Numbered from the stretch's first letter, positions 48,669 through 58,065 are shown. The stretch: 64,000 bases of DNA from Lachnospiraceae bacterium (GCA_900770345.1 CAAGKF010000394.1:1-64000); one strand, 5' to 3'. The notes: generated by a model not told the origin, from the sequence alone. Numbers and translations: made by a program.

Positions 48669-48754
48669 TATTTCACCCTCCATAGAATGATTCCGAGAAT
48701 CAGGGCAATGCCGAGCCCCGGAATCAGATTTGAAATCAGTTCAGACAAGTTCAT
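48668..48754 (-). CDS. 28-residue membrane peptide
   Basis: MNLSELISNLIPGLGIALIL then GIILWRVK. One membrane helix. GGAGAGAAGAA precedes the start. It overlaps genes on both sides by a few bases and is likely translationally coupled. Function unknown. Confidence 0.55.
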   Translation of the reverse strand: MNLSELISNLIPGLGIALILGIILWRVK

Positions 48755-49140
48755 TTCTTCTCTCCGACCAGTTTTTCTTTCAACGCCTCTTTTGCCAGCA
48801 TGTAAATCTCTCCGGCTTCTTTCGGTAACTCCTCAGACACAAACCTTGAATTGGAAATTGCCGGGAGAACCTTTATCAGCGCCATTTCCTTTGTTGTCGG
48901 AACGAATACCGAAACAAGGAAAAATACCACGAGTAAAGCGATACTTATAAAACAAGCTCGCAATTCAAGTTTCATTGCCGGGTGAAATTCTTCTTCACCT
49001 TCAGAGGCCATAAAAGTCGAAAATAATATGATAAGGCTTAATACCACCAGAATACTGGTAATAATGCATAAACCGATTAGAAAGTCATGTATTCCATCCA
49101 TCCTTGTAATCCAGTAAACTGTGCTTTCCGTAATTTCCAT
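48751..49140 (-). CDS. Membrane protein (two or three helices)
   Basis: 129 aa. Hydrophobic segments at about residues 18-43 and 62-82, with a charged C-terminal end. Overlaps the next small membrane gene by 4 bp. Unknown role; early timing suggests host takeover or exclusion. Confidence 0.6.
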   Translation of the reverse strand: MEITESTVYWITRMDGIHDFLIGLCIITSILVVLSLIILFSTFMASEGEEEFHPAMKLELRACFISIALLVVFFLVSVFVPTTKEMALIKVLPAISNSRFVSEELPKEAGEIYMLAKEALKEKLVGEKK

Positions 49141-49167
49141 GATTATTTTCCTTTCCCTTTGAGTTGT

Positions 49168-49446
49168 TTACCATTCATTTCCGTCTTGTTCCTTCTGTTT
49201 CAGCAAGTGCTCAATCGTTCGAAGCGACGTCACGGCGACATGCGCCGCTTCCTCCAGAATATGTTCCCGAGTCGCCCCCTCGATACAATTCATAAAATCG
49301 TTGACCGCCTGACAGAGTTCTCCGTATTCCTCTCCGATCACCATACATTGCATACTGTAGGCTGCCGGAAACCCCGGATGCTTTTTCTTTGCCTTTTCAA
49401 GTTCGATCAAAACCAGACCGAATACATCTTTCATTTTTTCGCCCAT
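49168..49446 (-). CDS. MazG-like nucleotide pyrophosphohydrolase domain
   Basis: 92 aa. GEEYGELCQAVNDF (about residues 39-52) and EEAAHVAVTSLRTIEHLL resemble MazG-type helices with the ExxE metal site. The domain hydrolyses nucleotides or alarmones. Starts MGEKMK, with a possible later start at 49434. Confidence 0.6.
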   Translation of the reverse strand: MGEKMKDVFGLVLIELEKAKKKHPGFPAAYSMQCMVIGEEYGELCQAVNDFMNCIEGATREHILEEAAHVAVTSLRTIEHLLKQKEQDGNEW

Positions 49447-49449
49447 ATT

Positions 49450-49716
49450 TCACTCATCTCCTTCATTTTTTCTTTCAAACTTGCATCCCGGATTGAAAGA
49501 GTGCATCTTAGTGCACCCGCCGAACATCTCGTCAAAATAACGGCACTCCTCACAATTGGTCAGAGGCTCCGGCATTCCATGATGCTTCAGAATCACATCC
49601 ATAGCATGCCCGACCTCCTTTCTTACAAGCCCGGCCTCATCAAAAGTCCGGCAATCCTTTCCGGAATGCCAGTCACGATAGCGCCTCAGAATTTTAACGG
49701 CGTTTTTCAGTTTCAT
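49450..49716 (-). CDS. Hypothetical Cys-containing early protein
   Basis: 88 aa. A helical N terminus and a C-terminal NCEEC...CTKMH...CKF Cys group. Fits tightly in the operon (3 bp after the previous gene). No family recognised. Confidence 0.5.
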   Translation of the reverse strand: MKLKNAVKILRRYRDWHSGKDCRTFDEAGLVRKEVGHAMDVILKHHGMPEPLTNCEECRYFDEMFGGCTKMHSFNPGCKFERKNEGDE

Positions 49717-49718
49717 TT

Positions 49719-49925
49719 TTATTTGGTTCCTTCCAAAGTCTTTTTTACAATGTATTTTGTCATGGACACGAATTCAGGGTCTTTGTCATGCGTCTCCAGA
49801 ATATCCAGCAAACCGGAACGCAATCTTGCATTTTCCTGTTTCAGTTCGTCAATTCGTTTCAGGAGCCTTGTATTCTCCTCCGCCTGTTTCATCAAAAGAA
49901 TTTCAGTCTCAATATCGCAAGACAT
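49719..49925 (-). CDS. Small coiled-coil protein
   Basis: 68 aa; most of it (residues 5-45) is a heptad-like coiled coil. Operon context only. Confidence 0.5.
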   Translation of the reverse strand: MSCDIETEILLMKQAEENTRLLKRIDELKQENARLRSGLLDILETHDKDPEFVSMTKYIVKKTLEGTK

Positions 49926-49947
49926 TTTTTATCCTTTTCACTTCATA

Positions 49948-50484
49948 TTATCCGTAATATGCTGCTCTCCACCGTGCCTTGATTTCCTCGGCGTTGAGCG
50001 GATGTTCTGCATTGTATTTTTTCGCCTGTTCAAGCAATGCCGTTTCCGACTCAAGCGAGTTGTTCAGCTTCGGCATTTTCTTGCCCTGACATTGGCAGCA
50101 GATACCAGCCAGCGAGCGTGTCATTGTTCCGCAAATTCTGCACGGCTCATATTTCCTGGTGCGGATATACGGGTATCTGTCGTTCTGACGGATGTTGTAG
50201 CACTTCCGGCAGATTGCGCCGCGTCCGCCGCCCATCGCCGGGGCTCCGCAATATTTGCAGGTCTTTGCCTCGCGTTCCGTAGGCTCATGCCTCTTATGGT
50301 ATTGCTGTTCGCGACGGTGCTTGTTATAACACTCCCGGCAAATCAGCCCGTTGTTGCACTCCTTAGGCAATGCCGGGGCGCCGCAGATGCGGCAGACGCG
50401 CGGGAGATCGCGAGATCGTGAGAGTGCAAAGTTGCGAGGTGAGGCAGACGCATCAGGCGGGACGGGTGATTTTTCATTTTTCAT
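49948..50484 (-). CDS. Multi zinc-ribbon protein
   Basis: 178 aa from the ATG at 50484 (AGGAGGC upstream). Three similar units of CxxCGAP...CxxCYN (CRICGAPALP, CKYCGAPAMG, CRICGTMTRS) and a helical C terminus. Probably a nucleic-acid- or ribosome-binding early protein; function unknown. Confidence 0.6.
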   Translation of the reverse strand: MKNEKSPVPPDASASPRNFALSRSRDLPRVCRICGAPALPKECNNGLICRECYNKHRREQQYHKRHEPTEREAKTCKYCGAPAMGGGRGAICRKCYNIRQNDRYPYIRTRKYEPCRICGTMTRSLAGICCQCQGKKMPKLNNSLESETALLEQAKKYNAEHPLNAEEIKARWRAAYYG

Positions 50485-50593
50485 ATTTTGCCTCCTCCGC
50501 ATTCCACGGAACCTGCCGGATTTGGAGTTCCGGCGGGAACTTTGCGATGTCTTTAAGGCTGGCGACGATTTTTTCAAGGCCTTGTTTACTCAT
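50474..50593 (-). CDS. 39-residue early protein
   Basis: MSKQGLEKIVASLKDIAKFP then PELQIRQVPWNAEEAKYEK. It overlaps the PP-loop gene by 8 bp and the zinc-ribbon gene by 11 bp. Its sequence contains the ribosome site of the following gene. No function visible. Confidence 0.5.
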   Translation of the reverse strand: MSKQGLEKIVASLKDIAKFPPELQIRQVPWNAEEAKYEK

Positions 50594-51905
50594 TATTTTC
50601 CTCCTGATCGTATTCATCGGTCAAGCCTGTATTTTCAAGTTCCATCATATCACCTATCTCATCATAAGCACATGGGCGCACACGGCGGAATTCGTCCATG
50701 TCGCCACAGGAAAAAAGTAGACGGGCAGTCTTACCCTGTGGTGTCATAGCCTCATAAATACCTTGTTTTTTGTATTTTCGGAAAAGAGCGTTCAATGCTT
50801 TCCTGTATCCGAACTTTTCCATACAGAGATCATAGGCTTTCGGGTGTGTCTGCCGCAATACAGACAGATGATTGTTCCGATAGAGCAGATCAGTTCCGCA
50901 GAACATACAACCATTACGCTCAATACGCCTGGTATTTCCGTCTTTGTTTTCATATTCAATATCATAGAGGGGCGAATATTCCAGCCGATAATAGCTGATG
51001 TAATTCCAAATGTCTTTTTCCGTCCAAAGCGCAATTGGCGAAACATGGTAAAACGCCCCGTCTTTAATATGATCTCTGCGACTTTCGAAAATATGCCCTC
51101 TTGTTGATACGTTGATCATGCGCGTATGGCTTTCTTCCGCCATCAGCCCTTTGATAATGACATCCACATCAAGTTGCTTTTGCAGCTCTTCCGAAGGCTT
51201 CTTTTTCAGGAGTGTGCAACAATGCTGGGAAAATTTGCATTCACGCAGAATATCGTAGTATTCTTTCAATTTGCCGTTTTCACTGGCTGTCTTTGAGTAT
51301 TTCAAAAAACACTCAATATTAATTCTGTGAGCATCCAGCTTGCTTGCCGATTTTCCGAGCAGAGGCAGACCATACTGTTCCATGCAGTATAGGAAATTCA
51401 TAGGATGTCCGGAGAAAAAGCAGTTCTCTTTCGTGAGTTCATACCCGCGTTTTTTTGCCGCGGCAATCAGAGCTTTCTGTCCGGCGAGTTTGCCGTCGTC
51501 CTTCAAAATCTCTGCGAGGCACCCTTCAGATTCAAGCTGTGCCACAAGCTGACGTGCGAACTCATAACGCAGCTCATCTTCCGGCAATGGACGCGGTTTC
51601 GTCTCATAAAAACGGTCTCCGTAATGTTCTTTCCCATACTTGCGGGCAAACGCCAGACTTTCCGGAAATTCGACACCCGTATTGCCGAAAATGCAAAGAA
51701 TGCGCTTGTGAAGTTCCGGACAAAAACGTTCGATTAAATCAGCAACGACTTCCGAATCTTTCCCTCCTGAAAATGCAAGTGCGATATTGTGGCGGCTCAA
51801 CACATCCGACTGCCTCAAAACCTCAACAGAAAGTTTAATTTTTTCATTTAACGGTTTTTTTTGAAACTCGTTGATTTCCTGAAATGTATATTTATCTTTT
51901 AACAT
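50586..51905 (-). CDS. Large PAPS reductase-like PP-loop enzyme
   Basis: 439 aa from the ATG at 51905. SGGKDSEVVADL (about residues 46-57) is the PP-loop. Extra Cys pairs near the middle (CKFSQHCC) and in NGCMFCGTDLLY suggest an iron-sulfur or zinc site, as in DUF3440/IbrA-like enzymes. Potentially installs sulfur or cleaves a sulfated substrate. Early operon. Confidence 0.75.
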   Translation of the reverse strand: MLKDKYTFQEINEFQKKPLNEKIKLSVEVLRQSDVLSRHNIALAFSGGKDSEVVADLIERFCPELHKRILCIFGNTGVEFPESLAFARKYGKEHYGDRFYETKPRPLPEDELRYEFARQLVAQLESEGCLAEILKDDGKLAGQKALIAAAKKRGYELTKENCFFSGHPMNFLYCMEQYGLPLLGKSASKLDAHRINIECFLKYSKTASENGKLKEYYDILRECKFSQHCCTLLKKKPSEELQKQLDVDVIIKGLMAEESHTRMINVSTRGHIFESRRDHIKDGAFYHVSPIALWTEKDIWNYISYYRLEYSPLYDIEYENKDGNTRRIERNGCMFCGTDLLYRNNHLSVLRQTHPKAYDLCMEKFGYRKALNALFRKYKKQGIYEAMTPQGKTARLLFSCGDMDEFRRVRPCAYDEIGDMMELENTGLTDEYDQEENNE

Positions 51906-52195
51906 TCCCCCGCTCCTTTCAATTTTTGAATCAACTCGTCCCATGAATCAAGCGCCATTGAGATTGTCGCGGGTTCTATCGACCCCCATACATCCTCAAC
52001 GCAATAACCCGTGCATCCCTCGATATTTTCATAGTCGTGAAAAGGATCGTAACCGCATTTTCGGCAACTGACCCATATTTCGCAACCGTCTTCGCAAACC
52101 TGTTGAGAGTGAGCGTAAAACTCCTCTTTGTTTCCACACTTCGGACAAGGCAAATAAGGATTGTCGGGAGCGATTTTAAATTTTCTGCTGGCCAT
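51899..52195 (-). CDS. Zinc-ribbon protein
   Basis: 98 aa. CPKCGNKEEFYAHSQ and CRKCGYDPF form a zinc ribbon; the C terminus is acidic and helical. Similar small proteins are common in phage early operons (Lar-like). Overlaps genes on both sides. Confidence 0.6.
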   Translation of the reverse strand: MASRKFKIAPDNPYLPCPKCGNKEEFYAHSQQVCEDGCEIWVSCRKCGYDPFHDYENIEGCTGYCVEDVWGSIEPATISMALDSWDELIQKLKGAGEC

Positions 52196-52946
52196 GGTTG
52201 ACTCCTTTCAGGGCTTTTTCAGCATACCGTTTGATTGTCATAAATTTCGGGCATGACGGATCGGGAATCCTTTTCCAGTATTCGTTATTCGCGAGTTCTG
52301 CAATCTCTTTCAGAGCCTCCCGCAGCCGCTTGTTTTCGGCTTCAAGAGCCTCAATACGGACGGCTTGGCGCTCCCGTCTCGCTTTCATGGTTGCAAGACG
52401 CTCTTTATATCTCCGGATATTCGCACTGTTATTGCTCAGCGCCCATGACTCAAATCCGGCAGACTGCCAACTGTATTCAGGCGCGAAAATTTTTCGCGCT
52501 GATTCTTCCGATGCTCCGAGCGCAACAATGGCAGAAATTTTCTCCGCTTCATTGAGTTTTCTGTTGCGGCAAATCTTGTTCACGGCAAGCATGAATTCGT
52601 GTTCTTTTTCAAGGCGGGCAATCTTCTGTTCAACCTTTTCGATTGCATCCGGATCATCATCAAAAATCGTATTTTCGAGGTAATCCGAAAGACCCGCCGC
52701 CTTTTCCAGATGATGCTTTGCCAAATTGCTTTCCTCAACCGCCCGTGTTCCGGCTGCCTGTGCGCGGGCAACAGCCGCACGGTGCCGTTTTTCGCTGTGA
52801 TGCCCGACAAGTATCGGCTGCCCGAATGAGATACCCTCAACGGCTTTTTCTGATTTTTCCCATTCCTTACGGCTGCGCTGTTCTGCTTTCTCTGCCCATT
52901 CCCTACGCTTTGCCAGCTTGTTTTCCAATCGTTCGCGTCTGTTCAT
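52176..52946 (-). CDS. DUF3560-like coiled-coil protein
   Basis: 256 aa from the ATG at 52946 (AAAGGAC upstream). The first 100 residues (RREWAEKAEQRSRKEWEKSE, then GISFGQPILVGHHSEKRHRA) match DUF3560. The C-terminal part is coiled coil. Known from phages and plasmids without a firm function. Confidence 0.7.
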   Translation of the reverse strand: MNRRERLENKLAKRREWAEKAEQRSRKEWEKSEKAVEGISFGQPILVGHHSEKRHRAAVARAQAAGTRAVEESNLAKHHLEKAAGLSDYLENTIFDDDPDAIEKVEQKIARLEKEHEFMLAVNKICRNRKLNEAEKISAIVALGASEESARKIFAPEYSWQSAGFESWALSNNSANIRRYKERLATMKARRERQAVRIEALEAENKRLREALKEIAELANNEYWKRIPDPSCPKFMTIKRYAEKALKGVNHGQQKI

Positions 52947-52959
52947 GTTCTTTGTCCTT

Positions 52960-55461
52960 TCACGCATGTATTGCTTCATTTTCAAACAGAGTCGGAGCAT
53001 CCTGTTCCGCTTCGACCTGTTCCAGATATTTAACTCCGTCACGGCAATAACCGGGATTCAGTTCAATCCCGATTCCGTTACGCTTCATTTTCAGCGCCAT
53101 ATACGGCACGGTCATAATGCCGCCGAACGGATCCAGTACGGTCTCTCCGGGATTACTCCAGCGCTCAATGACACGCTCCACAATATCGAGCTGCAAAGGG
53201 CAGATATGTTTTTCAACGCATTTCCGCGCCTGTTCGCTGTTCAATGTCCGCATCCGCACAACATCGTCCCATACCCACGGCGACCGCGCAGGAATCCGCA
53301 AGGTCTCAAAGGTGGACGGCAACCGTCCGCGTTTTTCCAATTTCTCCGCCGTCCGCACGTGCTCCGCATAGCTGTAAACCCATGTCGCCGCCCGTTCGTG
53401 AAAAAATTCATTGACATTTTCAAGAGTATAATTTTCAAGTTCCTCATCACTCAAAAGCCGGTTGCCGGAGCTGTTCCATTTTGCGCGGGCGTCGATCTGC
53501 CAGCGTCCCCGCGTGTATTCCGCTTTCGAATGCGTGACAGGGACATCGGCATAGCCTTTTGTGCGGTCGGTCTGCGGCTTCCGGAACAGCAGAAGATACT
53601 CCGGACACCCGACGCCCATCTTTGTGCCGTCCTTGCAGTCTTCGCTCCAACCGAGGCGGTAGGTCTGGTTGTTCTCGCGCACAACATCCGTCTCAATGGT
53701 GACCCGGCCGAAAAACAGAAAACCATGTTTGCGGAAATGCGATACCGTCTCATCGCTGAACGGGTCAACGATCGGCGCGCCCGTATGCTCCACGGCGCCG
53801 AACAGAATCCGGTCTTTCACATGGATTGCGGCGACACGGCCGGGTTTCAGAATCCGGAAAAGTTCAGGAGTCAGAAAGTCCATCTGCTGAAAGAACTTTT
53901 CATTGTTCAGATTGTGCCCGAAGTCATTGTAATTCGGCGTGTATTCGTAATGGTTGGAAAACGGGATCGAGGTATGAATCAGGTCAATGCTGTTTTCTGA
54001 CATGCGGGATGTTTCGTCCACGCAATCATTGTTGATCGCGGTGTAATGCCGTCCGGAAAATTCCTGTCGGTTGATTCCGAGAGCGCGGCGTGTCCCCGCC
54101 CGGATTGCATCGGCGGAAAGTCCATACTTCCGGATGATCTCCGCCATCGTTTCCAACAGTTCATCGTGCCGTTTCCACTTCTGCAGAAGTACATTTTTAA
54201 TCTCATCCTCGCTGTCCGCATAAATGATGTGAATGTTGACCTCGCGCGTCTGCAAGAAGCGGTAGACGCGGTGGATTGCCTGAATGAAATCGTTGAACTG
54301 GTAATTGATGCCGACGAAAACGGCGTCGGCGCAATGCCTCTGGAAATTGCATCCGGAACCGGAAAGTTCCGGTTTCGTGGCGAAATATTTGATTTTCCCG
54401 TCGGAAAAATCAATCACCGACTGTTCCCGTGTTTCGATGTCCTGCTCTCCCCAGATTGCCACCGCTTCCGGCAATGCCTGCTGAATGGCTTTCCGTTCAT
54501 CCTCTAAATGATGCCACAGGATGAAACTCTTTTCCGGTTCCGCATTCACGATTTCCAACATCTTTGCGACACGAAGCGGAATCGTTTCCCGCTTTTCCCG
54601 CGCGGCGTCCGGGAGGCTCCGTGCCGCGTCATGAAAGAATTCCATCTGCCCGTTCCGGCGATCGATGCGGATTTTCTTCATGTGGTCGATATCGACGCGG
54701 TGCCAATGCACTTTCAGCGGCGGGAGGTCGTAACCCTCATCGGAATAGCCGAGATCGGACGGGCGATTCAGGAACACCGCCCAACTGGATATCCACATCC
54801 AGAACTCACGTTCCATGTGCGGGTAAAGCGTCAGATTTCCGGCTTTCTCACTATCGCGCTGAAAGAACCGCGTCAATGCTTCGCCGGTGTCCATGACGCC
54901 GAGGAATCCGGCGTAATGGATCAGTTCCTTGTATTCATTCGGAGACGGCGTTGCCGTTGCGACGAATTTGTATTTCACGTTCCGGCAGAGCGGCAGGAAC
55001 TCCTGATAGGTCTTCGTCCCGAAGCCGCGCAAGATACTTGCCTCATCCAGCGTGACAGCCGCGAACTGTTCCGGGTTCAACTGCCCATCCCGGACGCGCT
55101 CATAATTCGTGATGCAGTACCGGCCAGCGGCTTTCGCTTCCGCATCAGTCCGGACATACTGCAAATCCATTCCCAGCAGATCACGGCCGTCGCGCACAAA
55201 CTCCTGTTTCACGCCCAGCGGCGCAATAATCAGAGTCTTGCGCTTTTCACGTTCGGAAATGATTTTCATGATGGAGAGCTGAATCACGCTTTTTCCGAGT
55301 CCGAAACCGGCGAAAATCGCGCGGCATCCTCCGCGGATCGCCCATTTCACAATGTCCCTCTGGTGCGGTTTCAACACAGACGGTATTTCACTGTCCGCAA
55401 CCTCAAAACCGCCGATTTTCGCAATCGCGATCTTGTTTTTTATAAAATCCTGATAGTTCAT
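52960..55461 (-). CDS. Helicase-DNA methyltransferase fusion
   Basis: 833 aa. The N-terminal SF2/SNF2-type helicase has Walker A GFGLGKS, a DEAS box (TLDEASILRG) and motif VI (QAIHRVYRFLQ). The C-terminal class-beta methyltransferase has the catalytic TSIPFSN (a variant of DPPY/SPPY) before the SAM motif LDPFGGIMTVP. Either DNA modification against restriction or a nuclease-free relative of type III systems. Transcribed in the early operon between RusA and the DUF3560 gene. Confidence 0.8.
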   Translation of the reverse strand: MNYQDFIKNKIAIAKIGGFEVADSEIPSVLKPHQRDIVKWAIRGGCRAIFAGFGLGKSVIQLSIMKIISEREKRKTLIIAPLGVKQEFVRDGRDLLGMDLQYVRTDAEAKAAGRYCITNYERVRDGQLNPEQFAAVTLDEASILRGFGTKTYQEFLPLCRNVKYKFVATATPSPNEYKELIHYAGFLGVMDTGEALTRFFQRDSEKAGNLTLYPHMEREFWMWISSWAVFLNRPSDLGYSDEGYDLPPLKVHWHRVDIDHMKKIRIDRRNGQMEFFHDAARSLPDAAREKRETIPLRVAKMLEIVNAEPEKSFILWHHLEDERKAIQQALPEAVAIWGEQDIETREQSVIDFSDGKIKYFATKPELSGSGCNFQRHCADAVFVGINYQFNDFIQAIHRVYRFLQTREVNIHIIYADSEDEIKNVLLQKWKRHDELLETMAEIIRKYGLSADAIRAGTRRALGINRQEFSGRHYTAINNDCVDETSRMSENSIDLIHTSIPFSNHYEYTPNYNDFGHNLNNEKFFQQMDFLTPELFRILKPGRVAAIHVKDRILFGAVEHTGAPIVDPFSDETVSHFRKHGFLFFGRVTIETDVVRENNQTYRLGWSEDCKDGTKMGVGCPEYLLLFRKPQTDRTKGYADVPVTHSKAEYTRGRWQIDARAKWNSSGNRLLSDEELENYTLENVNEFFHERAATWVYSYAEHVRTAEKLEKRGRLPSTFETLRIPARSPWVWDDVVRMRTLNSEQARKCVEKHICPLQLDIVERVIERWSNPGETVLDPFGGIMTVPYMALKMKRNGIGIELNPGYCRDGVKYLEQVEAEQDAPTLFENEAIHA

Positions 55462-55502
55462 TTATTTCCAACTCTTTCACATTATGTTCTTTGTCCCTTG
55501 AA

Positions 55503-55979
55503 TTAAAATTTCAGCGGGAGTGTATCCCATGTTTCAGCCACCGGCTCCGGCGGCGGTAAATCCGCGATCTCGAACACCTCCAACAGCGTGCTTGCCTGCA
55601 TACCATAAAGTTTGGAGCTCCGAACCTCGCAAATCTGCTGATCCTGCACCCACACGATACCGGAAAGTGCATCAATCAAGCCTTTCATCAGATTGTCGGT
55701 CAGATCGGGTTTTGTCGTTTTGTAAAATCTGCCTCCTCTCTCCAGCATGGAAAGTTTTTTTTTGCTCCATGAGCGGGGCGCGGAAAACGTAAAAACAGCG
55801 CTCACCATCAGTGGCGAATCCAATATCACAAATCCCGGCGGCAACTGTTGCTGTGCCGCAAGGCGGATATAGTTTTTCCAATCGGTCACACTGAAGGGCT
55901 GATAACGCATCCCGCTTTTCGTGTAGCGGAAAGACTGCACCGCTTTCGGATTGCCCGTGAAATGCAATTTCAGATTCAT
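55503..55979 (-). CDS. rusA: RusA-type Holliday junction resolvase
   Basis: 158 aa. KPDLTDNLMKGLIDALSGIV (about residues 90-109) and WVQDQQI carry the Asp residues that bind metal in RusA. It resolves junctions created by RecT-mediated recombination or replication. Confidence 0.85.
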   Translation of the reverse strand: MNLKLHFTGNPKAVQSFRYTKSGMRYQPFSVTDWKNYIRLAAQQQLPPGFVILDSPLMVSAVFTFSAPRSWSKKKLSMLERGGRFYKTTKPDLTDNLMKGLIDALSGIVWVQDQQICEVRSSKLYGMQASTLLEVFEIADLPPPEPVAETWDTLPLKF

Positions 55980-56005
55980 CTGCCGTTCTCCTGTCCGCTC
56001 ATGCC

Positions 56006-57265
56006 TTATCTCGCAATCGGACTGTATTTCTGCCTTGAGTCATATCCGGTGCCGTTCCATATCAATTCGCATTCCAGGTGCGGCATGTTGCGCTCCTTGT
56101 TCGAAACCAGCGCCGTCCGGTTCGTCTTTCGGTCGCGGGTCATGAAGAACACCGCGTGCGCCAGTTCCCCGATATACCCGGTGCCTTTCAGGTGTTCCAG
56201 ATCGGGTTCAACTTTCACGCCTTCCTTGCGGTTCAGCTGCGCAAGCACAATTCCCGCCGCGTGGAGCTCCGCAAACATCGCGTGAAGTTCATCGGTGCAG
56301 TAGTTGAGCTGACTTAAACGATCCTGCCGCGCCATATACGCCGGGGCTTTCAGATTCTGGAAAAAGTCGATGATGATCAGATCCAGCCTGCCGTATTCTG
56401 CGATAATCCGTTTCGCCTCGCCGCGTATCTTCTCCGGCGTGTTGATTCGCGTCTCATTCCCGCGGATGAACAGCGTGTCGGAATACTCCTTGCTGATTCT
56501 TGCGCTTTCCCTTGCAAAGTCATGTAGACGGCGGTCTCCGTAATCGTTGACGATGTAATGCGGAATTCCGGAAAAAACCGCCGTGATGCGTTCCATGATA
56601 TCAATGCTGCTCGATTCCGTGCAGAGATACAGCACACGGTTGCCGAGCAGGAGATTCGTTTTCGTGATGGAAGCCGCAAGAGCCGTCTTCCCCTGTCCTG
56701 ACCGGCAGCCGATCACATACATGTCGCCGCGCTGATGTTTGATCGCAATCCCCGCCTCGGTATGCTCATCAAACCACGGAACGCAATTGTTCACGCTGTG
56801 CTGAATCTGATCAATCATCTCCGCGGCAAGCTCGCGGGTGGTCTTCGTGTTCGCGCCAGCCATGATTTCCTGCGCTTCGGATTCGGCTTTCAGCCAGAGA
56901 TCAAGCGCTTTTGCCGCATCGGGTTCCGCCTTGACGGTCTCCGCCGCCCGAACAAGTGCCGCTTTCGCCGCGTCCGCCTTGAAAAGACGAATCCAGCTTT
57001 CAATTCCGGCGGTCGAAGCCGCCGCGCTCTGAATCTCCATCAACACCGCGCCGGGATCGGTAACACTTGAACCGAGTTCACCCGCAAGGTCTGTCAGTTC
57101 CACGGTGCCGGAAACGCGGTATTGCTTCTCCGCCGCTTCAAACAGCCGCCGGTGAACAGGCGCTTCAAACAGCTCCGCCCGGACTCCCTGATTGCGGAGC
57201 ATGTCGATGTAATCGGGCTCGATCATGACAGCCGCAAGCAATTTCTGTTCATTTTCAAAACTCAT
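56006..57265 (-). CDS. dnaB: DnaB-type replicative helicase
   Basis: 419 aa. Walker A GCRSGQGKTALA (about 185-196), Walker B LDLIIIDFFQNLKA and the DnaB C-terminal region (MFAELHAAGIVLAQLNRKEG). The N-terminal domain is short but fits DnaB. Loads at the origin through the initiator at 57262. Confidence 0.9.
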   Translation of the reverse strand: MSFENEQKLLAAVMIEPDYIDMLRNQGVRAELFEAPVHRRLFEAAEKQYRVSGTVELTDLAGELGSSVTDPGAVLMEIQSAAASTAGIESWIRLFKADAAKAALVRAAETVKAEPDAAKALDLWLKAESEAQEIMAGANTKTTRELAAEMIDQIQHSVNNCVPWFDEHTEAGIAIKHQRGDMYVIGCRSGQGKTALAASITKTNLLLGNRVLYLCTESSSIDIMERITAVFSGIPHYIVNDYGDRRLHDFARESARISKEYSDTLFIRGNETRINTPEKIRGEAKRIIAEYGRLDLIIIDFFQNLKAPAYMARQDRLSQLNYCTDELHAMFAELHAAGIVLAQLNRKEGVKVEPDLEHLKGTGYIGELAHAVFFMTRDRKTNRTALVSNKERNMPHLECELIWNGTGYDSRQKYSPIAR

Positions 57266-58065
57266 CTTTTCGCATCCAATCTCCGGAACACATCCGGTGT
57301 TTCATTGTCGTTTTCATCGTCGGAAAGATTCCATAGCGCCGGGTTATCGTCGTAATGCCCAGCCTCAAAAAACTTCTCCATCGACCACGTGTAACGCTTC
57401 TTTGAGTCCGGAACATCCCGGTAGAACACGGCATAGTTTTTCACAACCTCAAGCAGACGTGTTTCAGCCTCCTTCAGACTTTCGCTCCCGTCAATGAGCC
57501 GTTTCAGGACTTTCAGCGCGGAACGTTTTCCGGCTTCCATTGCAAACCGTTTTGGGTATGCGGCAGCCAGTTTTTCCACAGCCTGAACAATCCTGATGTC
57601 TTCCGCCGGGGTCTTATCTGGAACAACTGAAGATTTTTCCGCTTCTGCTTCTTCGTCACGAAGTGACACTTTTTTTAGAGACGTAGTCTCTTTTTTTATT
57701 TCCCTTTCCCTACGCGCGTGGGAGCATGAATCAGTACCGTTTTCAGTACTGAAATCTGACTGATTAAGATTCTTATTCAGTACTGATTCAGTACCGTTTT
57801 CAGTACTGAAATCTTTCTTGTTCAGCGCCTTGTTATGATAGTAATTTTCATTGTTCTTTTGTCTCCTGATGTTCATGTCAACAGACGGCTTGATAAGCTC
57901 AAATATGACCTTGCCGTGCCCTTTCAGAACCGGTTCCGTTCCATACAGAAAATACTCCATGTAGGCACTGTAGAAGCGTCCTTTTTCGGCATCCGACAAT
58001 CGCGATTCCTTTACGGCTTTCACAACGGATTCAAACACTGTTACAGTCTTGTATTTATTGCTCAT
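57262..58065 (-). CDS. Replication initiator with internal iterons
   Basis: 267 aa. DUF6291-like N terminus (FYSAYMEYFLYGTEPVLKG) and a helical, DnaD-like C-terminal region that may contact the helicase. Directly followed by dnaB. The middle (residues 84-112) is a repeated SDFSTENGT(E/D)S sequence encoded by the iteron-like repeats at 57731-57814, resembling the lambda O gene with its origin inside. Confidence 0.75.
   Translation of the reverse strand: MSNKYKTVTVFESVVKAVKESRLSDAEKGRFYSAYMEYFLYGTEPVLKGHGKVIFELIKPSVDMNIRRQKNNENYYHNKALNKKDFSTENGTESVLNKNLNQSDFSTENGTDSCSHARREREIKKETTSLKKVSLRDEEAEAEKSSVVPDKTPAEDIRIVQAVEKLAAAYPKRFAMEAGKRSALKVLKRLIDGSESLKEAETRLLEVVKNYAVFYRDVPDSKKRYTWSMEKFFEAGHYDDNPALWNLSDDENDNETPDVFRRLDAKR
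57731..57814. repeat. ori: Candidate replication origin iterons
   Basis: A 27-bp direct repeat at 57731-57757 and 57788-57814. CAGTAC occurs five times across the stretch, and TTCAGTACTGAA palindromes recur. The repeats lie inside the initiator gene, next to dnaB. Confidence 0.65.
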
